Assembly: GCA_020796225.1 (NCBI GenBank)
Contig: CM036771.1
Coordinates: 25,003,176-25,067,175 of the forward strand
DNA: 64,000 nucleotides
Direction of reading: 5' to 3'
Source: Arion vulgaris
Lineage: Eukaryota; Mollusca; Gastropoda; Stylommatophora; Arionidae
In this document: piece by piece, positions 20,426 through 29,989 of the stretch
Layout: every line of letters begins with the position of its first letter
How positions within the stretch are numbered: position 1 is the stretch's first letter
Made by a program: the position numbers and the translations under genes
Notes under the pieces: model-generated
Told to the model about the DNA's origin: nothing
The model's database searches: none
Seen by the model: only the letters and a program-made list of their open reading frames with translations

Positions 20426-20877
20426 GCGTTTCCCAAAGTGGGCAGTACAGCCTCGCAGTGGGCGCTGAAGCGTTATAGGGGGCAAGGGTGTGTTCAGAAG
20501 AATTTGGGCGGTGTTCAGGCGATTAGGGGTCGGTGACTCCTTGAAGAATAAATTAATAATATAAATTTTTAAATAAATTATTTTGCTGATTTTGCGATCG
20601 AATATTCATTTAAAATTTGAATTCTGCATTTTAATTCATCTTATGCATTCTTAAAAGATCCATCTTTTCATCAATTTTCAATTCATGCATATAATCATTA
20701 AAATATTGACCATGTATACAGATATATTTATATGAATTTTCTAGGTCAAAGAGAAAATAGAGCATGTATATATGTGGAAGGGGGAAGAGCGTTGGAAAAC
20801 TGTTATAATGTGGAGGTCGGGGCGTTATAAAGTGTATATTGTACAAAGTGGGCGGTGGGCCGAAAATGTTTGGGAAT
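20426..20877. mobile_element. Non-autonomous hAT-like element, family 2, copy 1
   Basis: Left end cagcgtttcccaaagtgggc. The right end, reversed, is catagattcccaaacatttt then ggcccaccgcccactttg. These inverted termini fit the hAT pattern CAG.G.TTCCCAAA. Interior AT-rich, no transposase. I cannot find a clean 8-bp duplication. Copy 2: 42986-43487. Confidence 0.8.
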
Positions 20878-20889
20878 CTATGCTCTAAG

Positions 20890-21200
20890 CAAATCTAGAG
20901 TATATTTTGAATTGCATTGAGAAACAATGAATGAAGTGTTTTGGCCACTTGATAAGAATGCATTCAAACTCCACAGTATACAGAATCTTCTACAAAGAAA
21001 CATCAGGAAATAAGACGAGAGGAAGCCCACGAAAAAGATGGTTAGAGGGCATAGCAGAATCCTGTCAAAGAGCAAATATAACAAACAACCAAACCACCAG
21101 AACAGTGCAAGACAAAAACAGAAAACCACGACACTGGGCAACAACCCGGTAGCAGTGTGTGACGACAAAGAAGAAGAAGAAAAAGAAAAAGAAAAAAAGA
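20890..21200 (+). mobile_element. LINE-E 3' end, cleanest copy
   Basis: The frame from 20931 reads MKCFGHLIRMHSNSTVYRIF, then GSPRKRWLEGIAESCQRANI and NRKPRHWATTR. It is followed by a single cagtgtgtgacgacaaag and (GAA)n at 21170. 73 uninterrupted codons, but only the polyprotein end. It marks the unamplified state of the 3'UTR piece. Confidence 0.82.
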
Positions 21201-21239
21201 TCTTATGGTTTGAAAACGGATTTTTATACATTGTGTTTA

Positions 21240-22616
21240 AAAAGTAATAGTTTATTATAATGTATATATTGCAAAGTTCTGCTTAGGACAAGCTATTTGA
21301 TGATGATTGATGTTGATATATTGTAGAGTTTATTGTGTTTAACAAGTAATATTTTAATAAGTTTATTTTAATGTATATATTGTAGAGATTAATGTGCTGT
21401 TTCCTATAATGTTTATTGCAATGTTCGTTGTAATGTTTGATATATTGTGTATTGTCAATGGCATTGTGAAAGTTTAATATAAAGTTGTTGAGTGTTTGAT
21501 TATGGTTTTTGCATTATAATATAAGTTTTCACAGTGTTCATATGGATGTTTGCTATAATATTTGTTGCAATGTTCATTGTGATGTTTGCTATAATTTTGT
21601 TGCAAGTTCATTGTAATGTTTGCTATAATGTTTGTTGAATTTCTTTTTTGTGCTATACTGTTTGTTGATGTTTTGCATATGTTTTTGAATGTCATTGCAA
21701 TGTTTGTTAAAATGTTTATTGTTCTGTTTGTTATAATATTTGTTGCAATAAATATTATAACAAACTTATTCAAACATCACAATGAAAAATCTGGCCAGCA
21801 ATGGCGGAATTCGGATGGCCATTCAGAGTCAGAACTGTTTGATTCTGAACACGACTTTGCAAGTGCATTTTCGCCATGTTTGGTCTGGTATTTTCCGGTT
21901 TCGTTTGCCGAGCTACTGAGTTAGTGCTTGAGCAACACTGTGAGCTATGACTGTTACATGGAATGACTTTTGCTGTGTCAACCGTGCGTTTGTTGTGTGT
22001 ATTCAGAAAATGGCGGACAGACGTTATGACGAACACGCTCAATCTGCCGTATGCAGTTATATTGCGAGTGCAGAAAGCTGGATTTTGTCATGATTGATGT
22101 TCCCTTCGACAAGAATTGCAATTCAAGTGATGAACAGTTTTGTGTTGCTACATTAGCAACGGCCATATGCATTTTATGCGGTGCAGGTTGCTTTTTGTGG
22201 TGGTATTCGGCTGTTTCATTCTGGAATTAGTTTACACAGGAAACATTTCACAGTTGTTAGCATTTCGTGTGATTTTCATTGGCACAGGAACGGAGCAATT
22301 ATGGTGTGACCCGTTGCAGTGAAGTTGGAACCGTACTTATGAACTATGAACTATTTGTTGGAATGTTCATTGTGATGTTTGCTATAATGTTTGTAGCAAA
22401 GAAAATTGAAAGATTGTGAACTGACGTGGGAAACAATTGTAGAAATGCAGCAGAACGTCAACAATTGAATTCTATTGTGAAAGTCTTATGGACACAACGA
22501 AAAACGAAGAAGATATAGATAAAATATAAGTGAACCTATCAGTTGCTCTGGGATGATCTTTAAAAAGGTGTCTAAAGGCAAATGCTTTTGTTCCAGGATT
22601 TCCCATTGAATCGTCC
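21240..22616. other. Degenerate T/G-rich repeats and unassigned sequence
   Basis: 21276-21310 is a LINE-M 3' tail (ggacaagctatttgatgatg). 21390-21775 is a loose repeat of atgtttgttataatgttt and ttgcaatgttcattgtaatg with no fixed period; it recurs at 22355-22395 and 24437-24690. 21780-22330 is single-copy-looking sequence without a supported frame or splice structure. The minus-strand asparagine/threonine-rich frame at 21474-21773 is the repeat translated. Confidence 0.55.
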
Positions 22617-22795
22617 CTCCCGACAGAAATTACACGCCGCATGCAGAGATCATTGTATAAATTACTAACTCCGTATCTCCAGAAACAAACTTAGCAATCT
22701 ATTGAAAGAAATGCACATGTAAAAGTAATGACGGACTCGAACTGACAACCGTCATAAAGTAAGGTCACGTCTTAACCACTTCGCCACAGAGACCA
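22617..22795 (-). mobile_element. SINE-A copy
   Basis: From 22795 on the minus strand: ggtctctgtggcgaagtggt (A box) and cagttcgagtccgt (B box), then a body ending gtgtaatttctgtcgggagg, which corresponds to gccatttctgcggagaggga in the better copies. 3' end truncated. Confidence 0.72.
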
Positions 22796-22827
22796 TGAAC
22801 ATTGTTTTGTCTTGATGATCCTTACTA

Positions 22828-23110
22828 CCAGTGGAAAAAAGAGATAAGGAAGGAACGCTGGCGATGGATAGGACACACACTTAAGAAGGTCGACAGAAAG
22901 CATGGCATATAGGGATATTTTGAAACCCACTGAGAAAGAGAAGATGGGGTAGGTCTAGAAATACACGGAGAAGAGAGCAGGAGACTGATATTAAAAGGAG
23001 AGGCAAGACGTGAAAAGAATTGGATGGGATGTCGAGAGAGAGACAAGGCTTGAATAAATTTGTGGAAGACCTGTGCTCCGTTGAGAGTTCAAGCGTGAAG
23101 AATAAGATGA
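22828..23110 (+). mobile_element. LINE-H C-terminus and 3' end
   Basis: ccagtggaaaaaagagataa, then cgatggataggacacacact, then gaagacctgtgctccgttga match 10388-10650. Coding frame interrupted. It ends in gaagaataagatg, a decayed GAA tail. Confidence 0.75.
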
Positions 23111-23137
23111 TCGTTATTAATCACATCACTCAGCATC

Positions 23138-23385
23138 TTCTTCTTCTTCGAACGCTCCATATCGACCACTTATTAACCCCTGTTCGTGATTTGTATGTGA
23201 TACGAGCCTAAGAGTGATTGTACGTTGTGCCAGCTATGCGCCTACAAGTAAGCCCGCACATCCAATTTTTGCGACGCTTCGTATTTACTAGCTTCCCTAG
23301 TCCCCTACCACAGACTCCTCTTACGGCATGCCTTGTAGGTCGCGTGGTGCTATTCTTTGCTCCCTTGGAGTCCGACAACACACAG
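23138..23385 (-). mobile_element. SINE-C copy
   Basis: The + strand runs from the tail cttcttcttcgaacgctcca through gatttgtatgtgatacgagc and cctacaagtaagcccgcaca to ttgtaggtcgcgtggtgcta and the head cttggagtccgacaacacac. Near complete. Confidence 0.8.
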
Positions 23386-23589
23386 GCGCCTCAACATGTA
23401 ATATATGAGCAATAACATTTTTACTCGGTCAATTTGGTGGGAAAACTGTGTAGCTGACATCACTATCATAGAGGTGCACACATTGAAGCATTTACTGATA
23501 AGAACTTCAATGTGCTTTGTGGTAGGGCTCGCCCTGACAGCGTTTGCTAATTGCTTGTGTTATAATATATGTATATACACACGCACACA

Positions 23590-24345
23590 CACATAGAGAT
23601 ATCCAGGAAAAGACCAGCCGCCTTAACCAATATAGTGAGATGGTTGGGCTGAAAATAAATCAGAAGAAAACTGAAGTAATGACTTGAACATAGCAACCCC
23701 AGCACCAGTCAAACTAGAAGGTAAAACCTCCGAGATACAACCGCTTTCACATACCTTGGAAGTGTTATTAGCAATGAAGGAGGCGCTGGATCTGACATTA
23801 AAAACAGACTGAGTAAAGCACGCAGTGCATTCATGACCCTTCAGACCGCCTTGAAATCTGCCCAATACAGCATCAGAACCAAGACTAGTATCTATAACAG
23901 CTGTGTGCTGTCAACTTTGCTGTACGGATCGGAATGCTGGAGAATGACAGAACAGGATATGTCCAGACTCTCCGCCTTTCATACAACTTGTCTGCGAAAA
24001 ATCTTACGCGTGTACTGGCCGACTACTATCTCGAATCAAGAATTGCTTGCACGATGCCAACAAGAGAATATGGGCACTATCATCCGAAGACGACGCTGGA
24101 GATGGATTGGACATGTGATGCGCATGGAGACTGGCTCCGACACGAAAACTGCACTGAGATGGACTCCAGAGGGTAGGCGAAAGCGTGGAAGACCCAAGAC
24201 GACCTGGAGGAGAACGATAGAGCAAGAGCTGAAGGAAATGAATCATAGCTGGAACACAATACAGAGGAAGGCCATGAACGGGAAGAATGGTGTACGTTTG
24301 TTGCTGCCCTAAACGCCAGGGGCGTAACAGGCTAAAGAGAGGAGA
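23590..24345 (+). mobile_element. LINE-F: RT thumb to C-terminus, mostly open
   Basis: Upstream (23600-23800): LNQYSEMVGLKINQKKTEVM, a stop, then FTYLGSVISNEGGAGSDIKN-type sequence. The frame 23833-24312 (159 codons) gives [60 protein letters not shown] and GRRKRGRPKTTWRRTIEQEL. The order KI...[31 protein letters not shown] is diagnostic for the 3' half of RTE-like LINE polyproteins. The catalytic RT motifs are absent (5' truncation). 3'UTR acgccaggggcgtaacaggc. Confidence 0.88.
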
Positions 24346-24436
24346 GACACGCACACACACACAAACACAACCACACAATGGTATACGATAATGTACTCGC
24401 GCTGAACTACACACAAACGGTTGTAAAAAAATAGTG

Positions 24437-24690
24437 TAACATTTGTTGCAGTGTTTGTTGTAATGTTTGTTCTAACGATTGTTGCAACATTTGTTGCATC
24501 ATCTTTGCCGTGTTTTTTGCAGTTTGTGTTGTAATCTTTGTTAAATATTGTGTTCAAATGTTGATGTAATATTTGTTGCAATGTTTGTTGTAATGTATAA
24601 TGTAATTTTGTTGTGAATTAAATTCGCACTGTTATGTAGTGTTTGCTGTACTGGTTATTGTAAAGATTGCTGCAATTTTTGTTACAGTCG
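24437..24690. repeat. Degenerate T/G-rich repeat
   Basis: Loose repeats of gcaatgtttgttgtaatgtt, the same type as 21390-21775. Confidence 0.7.
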
Positions 24691-24735
24691 ACATCATCCA
24701 ATAATTTCTGTTGAGCAAATCTGTGCTACTCTAAG

Positions 24736-24960
24736 AGAGAGAGCGTACAGACTTGCATCAACAGCAATGATTGTTGGAAAGTTGAAGAGAGAGAGCGTAC
24801 AGACTTGCATCAACAGCAATGATTGTTGGAAAGTTGAAGAGAGAGAGAGCGTACAGACTTGCATCAACAGCAATGATTGTTGGAAAGTTGACTTGCATCA
24901 ACAGCAATGATTGTTGGAAAGTTGACTTGCATCAACAGCAATGATTGTTGGAAAGTTGAC
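24736..24960. repeat. 50-bp array (3 copies) plus two shortened copies, from LINE RNase H
   Basis: Unit: gagagagcgtacagacttgc, then atcaacagcaatgattgttg, then gaaagttgaa. It translates as ERAYRLASTAMIVGKL, the segment that in the intact neighbour at 19060-19030 lies between GNERA and KMDK. The last two copies lack the first 14 bases. The array joins in frame to the LINE C-terminus at 24961. Confidence 0.9.
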
Positions 24961-25250
24961 GATGGATAAGGGGAATATTCTTCGATCTCTTCGCGACTGC
25001 CTGTTGGATGACAACGCTAAAATAGATGTTGAATCGATCCAGCGATTTAAGGAGTTTGGAGTTATCCGTTGTACAAGTACAACTGGATGCCTAATGGACA
25101 AAGTGATGAGTGTGTTTAATCAGCGAGCCACGGGAACCACCAGTATGCATACTCTTCCATATCTGTTGGGGGATACTGAACACTTATGGGTCTGCCCGGG
25201 GTGAAATGACGACAGTTTAGTAACCAGTAACCAATACTCTAACAGTACTT
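24961..25250 (+). mobile_element. LINE polyprotein C-terminus after RNase H
   Basis: The frame (24941-25204) reads MDKGNILRSLRDCLLDDNAK, FNQRATGTTSMHTLPYLLGD and TEHLWVCPG, then a stop. It is about 80% identical by eye to the minus-strand copy at 18751-19032. Not a host gene: it continues directly from an RNase H segment. Confidence 0.8.
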
Positions 25251-25614
25251 TGACATTCATTTCTATCCCATGTAAGAAATGTTCCGCTTCTGCTGCCGTT
25301 GCTCAAATCATCAGTCACATTCTGAAATGTTCTCTGTGAACTGCCACTTCTCTTTGCGTGTAAACCTCATTTCATAATAATCTTTTGTTTATTGCTTGTT
25401 ATGAAGAGGATTATATCCTCATTAAGCCATCATAAAATCATGTCTTTGTTTATTGTATCAAAGCGTATTTACAAACGAACATAAAAACAAACAGAATTAA
25501 CTCCTATCGGAGAATCAGGTTATCATTTTACTTGATATGTTAAAAATACTTCAATTTTGTAATTTTTTATTTAAGGTCTGTCAGCTAGTTGTCTTTAATT
25601 TCTAGTTTCTAGTG
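25251..25614. other. Unassigned
   Basis: AT-rich; possible 3'UTR of the preceding LINE. No frame. Confidence 0.4.
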
Positions 25615-25756
25615 AATATATTATTTAGATAAATATTATCACTGTAATGTTCAAATATATTATTTAGAGAAATATTATCACTGTAATGTTCAAATATATT
25701 ATTTATGGAAATATTATCGTTGTAATGTTCAACTATATTATTTATGGAAATATTAA
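25615..25756. repeat. 39-bp AT-rich minisatellite, about 3.6 copies
   Basis: Unit: atatattatttagagaaata, then ttatcactgtaatgttcaa. Confidence 0.9.
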
Positions 25757-25839
25757 AACTATAATCGGGAAACATATTGTATGTAATGTTTACAACAGGC
25801 AACATACAGGGAAGAGAGATAAAGGGAGATAAAGGGACA

Positions 25840-25975
25840 AAATTCCGCACAGCTTGAAATCGTGGTTCGTCAATGGTTCGGTGACGGAGTTGATGGATTG
25901 TACCAGGGACATACATATGTGGAGAGACATGGTCGCCTACACCGACCGGCACATGATTGATTGATAATATCGAAA
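25840..25975 (+). mobile_element. RTE-like LINE 3' end
   Basis: gtggagagacatggtcgcct, then accgaccggcacatgattga, ending (ttga)n, matches 46450-46500 (gtggagagacatgatcgcct ... cttgattgattg). Coding part lost. Confidence 0.65.
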
Positions 25976-26012
25976 ATATTATTTATGAAAATGGTATTGT
26001 TTAAAGATGTAG

Positions 26013-26024
26013 TTATATTTCTTT
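26013..26024. repeat. Left 12-bp target-site duplication of Penelope-like element 1
   Basis: ttatatttcttt, repeated exactly at 29117-29128. It fixes the element ends at 26025 and 29116. Confidence 0.85.
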
Positions 26025-26382
26025 AAAGGGTGGAAACTGCAGTAAAACTTGGAAAAATAGGTAAACACGTAAAAACAAAGTACTACAGTTTTACAAAATA
26101 CATAAACAGTGACGATAAACAGCAACGTTTCGACCAAAAGGCCTTTATCAAGCAAATAATACAACAAGAATGACGAATTTCGAGGAACACTACAAATGGA
26201 CGATTACATGTGAAACATAAACCTATCTGATGAAAATCTGGGAAAAAAAACGAACAACGAAATGAGTGCAACACAAAAACCGAAAGTGGAAAAAGAGAGG
26301 AACAATAAACAATATAGTGGATAAATGACACATATATGGAGCAAACACACATATAGATAACAAGGCACGAGATAAGACAGTA

Positions 26383-26847
26383 CTAAGAAGCATAGGAATG
26401 GAATGCGTTGAGTCCAAGAGGTCGCAAAGTGCCATAGAATGAAATAAAACGGTTCTCCAGGGCGAATCGACTGCGATCATGGGAGGAACATGATCGAATG
26501 TCTGTGACCTGGACATCGTCAACTCCAGAATGGCCAGTATCATTGAAATGAGTGGCCACAGGAGTCACAGAGCATTGGCGAATATCGCGTAAGTGTTGGG
26601 CGAATCGGTCACTGAGCCTCTTACCGGTTTCACCAATATAGGCCTTATGGCATCGTTTGCAGGTGATAGCATAGATGATATTGCGGGACTCACACATGAA
26701 ACTTTCTTGAATGGTATAGGTAGCTTTTGGAAAAGAGACAGTACGGGTCTGTATTACATATGCACATGTATTACAGCGCCGACGGCCACATTGGATGGTG
26801 CCAAAGTGACTCTGGATGTTAGGCTTGAGGCGACTGTGTACCAACAA
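26383..26847 (-). CDS. Intact GIY-YIG endonuclease domain (inverted arm of element 1)
   Basis: 154 codons, no stop. A cysteine cluster (C20, C25, C28; CGRRRCNTC) comes first. The GIY-YIG nuclease core follows: IYA at 58-60, YIG at 70-72, R81 and H85 in the RFAQH helix, and E131 as the likely metal-binding glutamate. In Penelope-like proteins this domain follows the RT and nicks target DNA for primed reverse transcription. Here it lacks the RT part because only the 3' end of the element was copied in inverse orientation, so the first ATG is internal to the polyprotein. Its plus-strand twin has lost a base in the same region, so the two arms have not been kept identical. Confidence 0.82.
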   Translation of the reverse strand: MLVHSRLKPNIQSHFGTIQCGRRRCNTCAYVIQTRTVSFPKATYTIQESFMCESRNIIYAITCKRCHKAYIGETGKRLSDRFAQHLRDIRQCSVTPVATHFNDTGHSGVDDVQVTDIRSCSSHDRSRFALENRFISFYGTLRPLGLNAFHSYAS

Positions 26848-26937
26848 ATCCTTGAGGCTTCTGGCTCTTGATCTCTACATCAAGAATACTTCATACGACA
26901 TTGGACTTCTCCACCTAAACGCCTAGGGCGTTCTAAC

Positions 26938-28125
26938 ATGTCACCGTCCGAGTTTCGTGCTCTATCACACCTCCGTCGACGTGATGACATTGTTATCAAA
27001 CACGCTGATAAAGGTGGTGCCATTGTCGTATGGAGTAAAGAACTATATCTTCAGGAAGGCCACAACCAACTACTCAACACCCTATTCTACAAAAATATTC
27101 CTTCTGATGTCACACTATCCAACAATAGTAAGGTCCGTACAGTCATCAAGAACCTCATTGCCTCTAAAGACCTTCCTACCGGCGCATCATCACTATGTGT
27201 CATCGACAGTTGTTTGGGCAAACCCGCATTCTATATGCTCCCAAAATTCATAAACTTCACAATCCTGGTAGGCCTATTGTTTCTGCTTGCTCTTGTCCTA
27301 CGGAACATATCTCCGCATTCCTTGACAGTATCTTCAACCCTATAGTCACCACACTACCTTCATTCTTGAAAGATACTAACCACACTTTGTCTGTTTTTTC
27401 TTCTATTAAGTTGTTGCCTGGCAGGACTTATCGCCTCTTCCTCCTTGATGTCACTGTATACCTCTATACCTCATTCTGACGGACTTCAAGCTCTCCAGTT
27501 TTTTCTCGACAGGAGAACTAACCCTCTTGTCTCCACCTCGACTCTCCTTCGTCTTGCAGAACTAGTTCTCACTCTCAACTCCTTTCAGTTCAATGACCAG
27601 TTCTTCGAACAGATTAGTTGGGTCGCCATGGGTACTAAAATGGGACCCAGCTATGCTTGTCTATTCATGGGTCATCTTGAACACTTAGTATGGAACACCT
27701 ATGATGGCCTTCTTCCGTCCGTGTATCATAGATACATCGATGATTGTATTGGAGTTACCGATATGTCTGAAGCCGATTTGTCACGCTTCATTACCTTCAT
27801 CAATGCCTTCAATCCTGCTATTCGGTTCACCTCTCACATCTCTACCTCCTGTGTCAATTTTCTTGACATCACTATCACCATCAGCCTATCCACTATCACT
27901 ACATCAGTATACTACAAGCCTACTGATACATATAGCTTTCTTCTGTCTACCTCTTCCCATCCCCAGGCTTGTCGTGACTCTTTACCTTTCTCCTTACGCC
28001 TTCGTCGCCTCTGCAGCGAGGACGACGATTTTCTTGATAGAGCTCATGAGATGCTTGATTTCTTCCGCCAGAGGGCCCATACCCGGAGAATGTGCTTACA
28101 TCTGCCATGCATCGGGTTCAGCTAA
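26938..28125 (+). pseudogene. Penelope-like reverse transcriptase, frameshifted
   Basis: Three frames join to one RT. 26938-27240: FRALSHLRRRDDIVIKHADK, GGAIVV and AFYMLPK. 27195-27470: PKIHKLHNPGRPIVSACSCP and TYRLFLLDV. 27445-28125: SLYTSIPHSDG (first catalytic Asp just upstream), MGTKMGPSYA at 62-71 and YIDD at 97-100. ADKGGA, K.HK....RPI, the D.SLYT.IP block and YIDD are diagnostic for Penelope-like RTs. At least two frameshifts (about 27240 and 27445) disable it. The initiator region is disturbed by the inverted arm. Confidence 0.88.
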
Positions 28126-28294
28126 TTGCTCGCCAGGAGGCCCTCTCTCACATACTTAGAACCCCCAAGTCTGACAGGGTTACACTTATCTTAACTTTCC
28201 ACCCTCATAGTTCCCTGGTGAAAAAGGTCTTATTCCATCATCTCCTATTCTTCAGTCTGATCCTGAGACACGTTCAGTCTTCCAACACTATCCT

Positions 28295-28730
28295 TTGGTG
28301 GCGTACAGACGGGACAGAAGCCTCAAGGATTTGTTGGTACACAGTCGCCTCAAGCCTAACATCCAGAGTCACTTTGGCACCATCCAATGTGGCCGTCGGC
28401 GCTGTAATACATGTGCATATGTAATACAGACCCGTACTGTCTCTTTTCCAAAGCTACCTATACCATTCAAGACAGTTTCACGTGTGAGTTCCGCAATATC
28501 ATCTATGCTATCACCTGCAAACGATGCCATAAGCCTATATTGGTGAAACCGGTAAGAGGATCAGTGACCGATTCGCCCAACACTTACGCGATATTCGCCA
28601 ATGCTCTGTGACTCCTGTGGCCACTCATTTCAATGATACTGGCCATTCAGGAGTTGACGATGTCCAGGTCACAGCCATCCGATCATGTTCCTCCGATGAT
28701 CGCAGTCGATTCGCCCTATAACCGTTTAAT
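28295..28730 (+). pseudogene. GIY-YIG endonuclease part of element 1, frameshifted
   Basis: Opens as YRRDRSLKDLLVHSRLKPNI and CGRRRCNTCAY, shifts frame near 28460, continues CEFRNIIYAITCKRCHK, then loses one g near 28529 (cataagcctat versus cataaggcctat in the inverted arm). The YIGET core is therefore out of frame. Later parts (DRFAQHLRDIRQCS) are in yet another frame. Dead copy; the inverted arm is the better preserved. Confidence 0.85.
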
Positions 28731-29018
28731 TTATTCTATGGCACTTTGCGACCTCTTGGACTCAACGCATTACATTCCTATGCTTCTTAGTACTGTCTTA
28801 TCTCGTGCCTTGTTATCTATATGTGTGTTTGCTCCATATATGTGTCATTTATCCACTATATTGTTTATTGTTCCTCTTCTTTTCCACTTTCGGTTTTTGT
28901 GTTGCACTCATTTCGTTGTTCGTTTTTATTCCCAGATTTTCATCAGATAGGTTTATGTTTCCACATGTAATCGTCCACTTGTAGTGTTCCTCGAAATTCG
29001 TCATTCTTGTTGTATTGT

Positions 29019-29056
29019 TTGCTTGATAAAGGCCTTTTGGTCGAAACGTTGCTGTT
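29019..29056 (+). other. Conserved hairpin motif in Penelope-like 3' region (hammerhead-like?)
   Basis: cttgataaaggccttttggt followed by cgaaacgttg. The ggcc/ggtc pair forms a short stem, and ttgataa ... gaaac resembles the hammerhead core CUGANGA ... GAAA, but two core positions differ. The same motif is at 26118-26155 (-), 20105-20135 (-), 51105-51140 (-) and 53452-53490 (+). Hammerhead motifs have been reported in Penelope-like elements. Activity here is doubtful. Confidence 0.45.
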
Positions 29057-29116
29057 TATCGTCACTGTTTATGTATTTTGTAAAACTGTAGTACTTTGTT
29101 TTTACGTGTTTACCTA

Positions 29117-29128
29117 TTATATTTCTTT
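29117..29128. repeat. Right 12-bp target-site duplication of Penelope-like element 1
   Basis: ttatatttcttt, identical to 26013-26024. Confidence 0.85.
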
Positions 29129-29189
29129 GGGACGCATGTTGCATCAAGCTGAAAGAAAGCACCTGCTGCCTTACAGGTAGGCTGGGGAC

Positions 29190-29297
29190 AGTCAAAGGCT
29201 GACGGAGAGCGAACCCAGTAAACGCTGGTTGAAATCGGACACATTGTCAAGGTCAAGCACCAGAGCTCCAAATGGTACTGAAGATTGTGACGTAAAA
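29190..29297 (+). mobile_element. Local family K fragment
   Basis: ggagagcgaacccagtaaac, then atcggacacattgtcaaggt, then accagagctccaaatggtac recurs inverted at 58228-58325 with about 80% identity by eye. There it is attached to a LINE-L 5' module, so it may be part of a LINE or a separate retroposon. Confidence 0.6.
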
Positions 29298-29360
29298 ACG
29301 TTCTTGGCAAAGGCTGTTTATACATCACAATAAGAATGATCAAAATGGCCAAAAAGAACG

Positions 29361-29401
<41 letters not shown>

Positions 29402-29989
29402 CAGGAAGCGTGCAGCTTTGGTTCTGCATAAAAAATATAAATTCTACCAACTTTTTGTTTTCTTTTAGACTAAAATCATAAATAGTATTTTGTAGCAAAA
29501 ACACGTACATTTGAGTATCCTGTTGATTGGTCAGTGTATATCTCCGGACCTTGAACCAGATGACGAGAGAACCCTACTGAAGTAGAAGGAGACACATGAC
29601 GGAAATGTGAAATTAATTAAAGGAAAGTTTTCAGCAATTACCAGTTAACGAGATGTGGGACCCGCATGGAGAACTGCGGGAGAATGTCAACTCGGTACCA
29701 GTACAGCACGTCATACATGTACTAGTGTTGTATTACAGACGTACGACTCCAGCAATAACGTCATATCACCACGGAAACAGCTGGGGTATGGGAGTCATAT
29801 AAAATAATTGGATATCAAGTTCATTGTAGAACAGAACAAACATAAATATGTCCAGTGTTATATTAGTGGGTCCTTAGCATCTAAAGTTGGTATGGTGCCG
29901 TTAACTTTTAATTTTACCAGTTCTACAACTGCTTCTCGTATGCCGCTCCAGACAAAAAGCTTCGCAAAAATGCCAGATATAATATGATC
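29298..29989. other. (GA)n microsatellite and unassigned sequence
   Basis: 29364-29402 is a (GA)n run. 29403-29989 has no frame or family match. Confidence 0.5.

Larger units (their letters stand above)
26025..29116 (+). mobile_element. Penelope-like element 1 with inverted 5' partial copy
   Basis: About 3.1 kb. The left arm (26025-26880, minus orientation) holds a complete endonuclease frame and 3'UTR. The central plus-strand part (26900-28290) holds the RT. The right arm (28290-29116, plus) repeats endonuclease and 3'UTR. The arms are inverted copies of each other over about 830 bp, including termini aggtaaacacgtaaaaacaa and, opposite, ttgtttttacgtgtttacct. Penelope-like elements are known for pseudo-LTRs in direct or inverted order, so this fits a single insertion, framed by an exact 12-bp duplication. 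Confidence 0.92.

Noticed and set aside
21474..21773. Asparagine/threonine-rich minus-strand protein
   Set aside because: Readout of degenerate T/G-rich repeats; same composition at 24309-24581.
23833..24312. A 159-codon intact gene
   Set aside because: Motifs [16 protein letters not shown] and KRGRPKTTW identify it as the tail of a LINE polyprotein with no catalytic part.
18751..25204. Two copies of a small host gene (93 and 87 codons)
   Set aside because: The reading continues upstream into RNase H motifs (CPGHAGV.GNERA), so both are LINE polyprotein ends.
24961..25250. Intact RNase H toxin-like or regulatory small protein
   Set aside because: No independent motif; explained by LINE homology to the 18.8-kb copy.
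26593..26871. Plus-strand frame opposite the endonuclease
   Set aside because: It is the antisense shadow of the GIY-YIG frame, which has the recognisable catalytic motifs.
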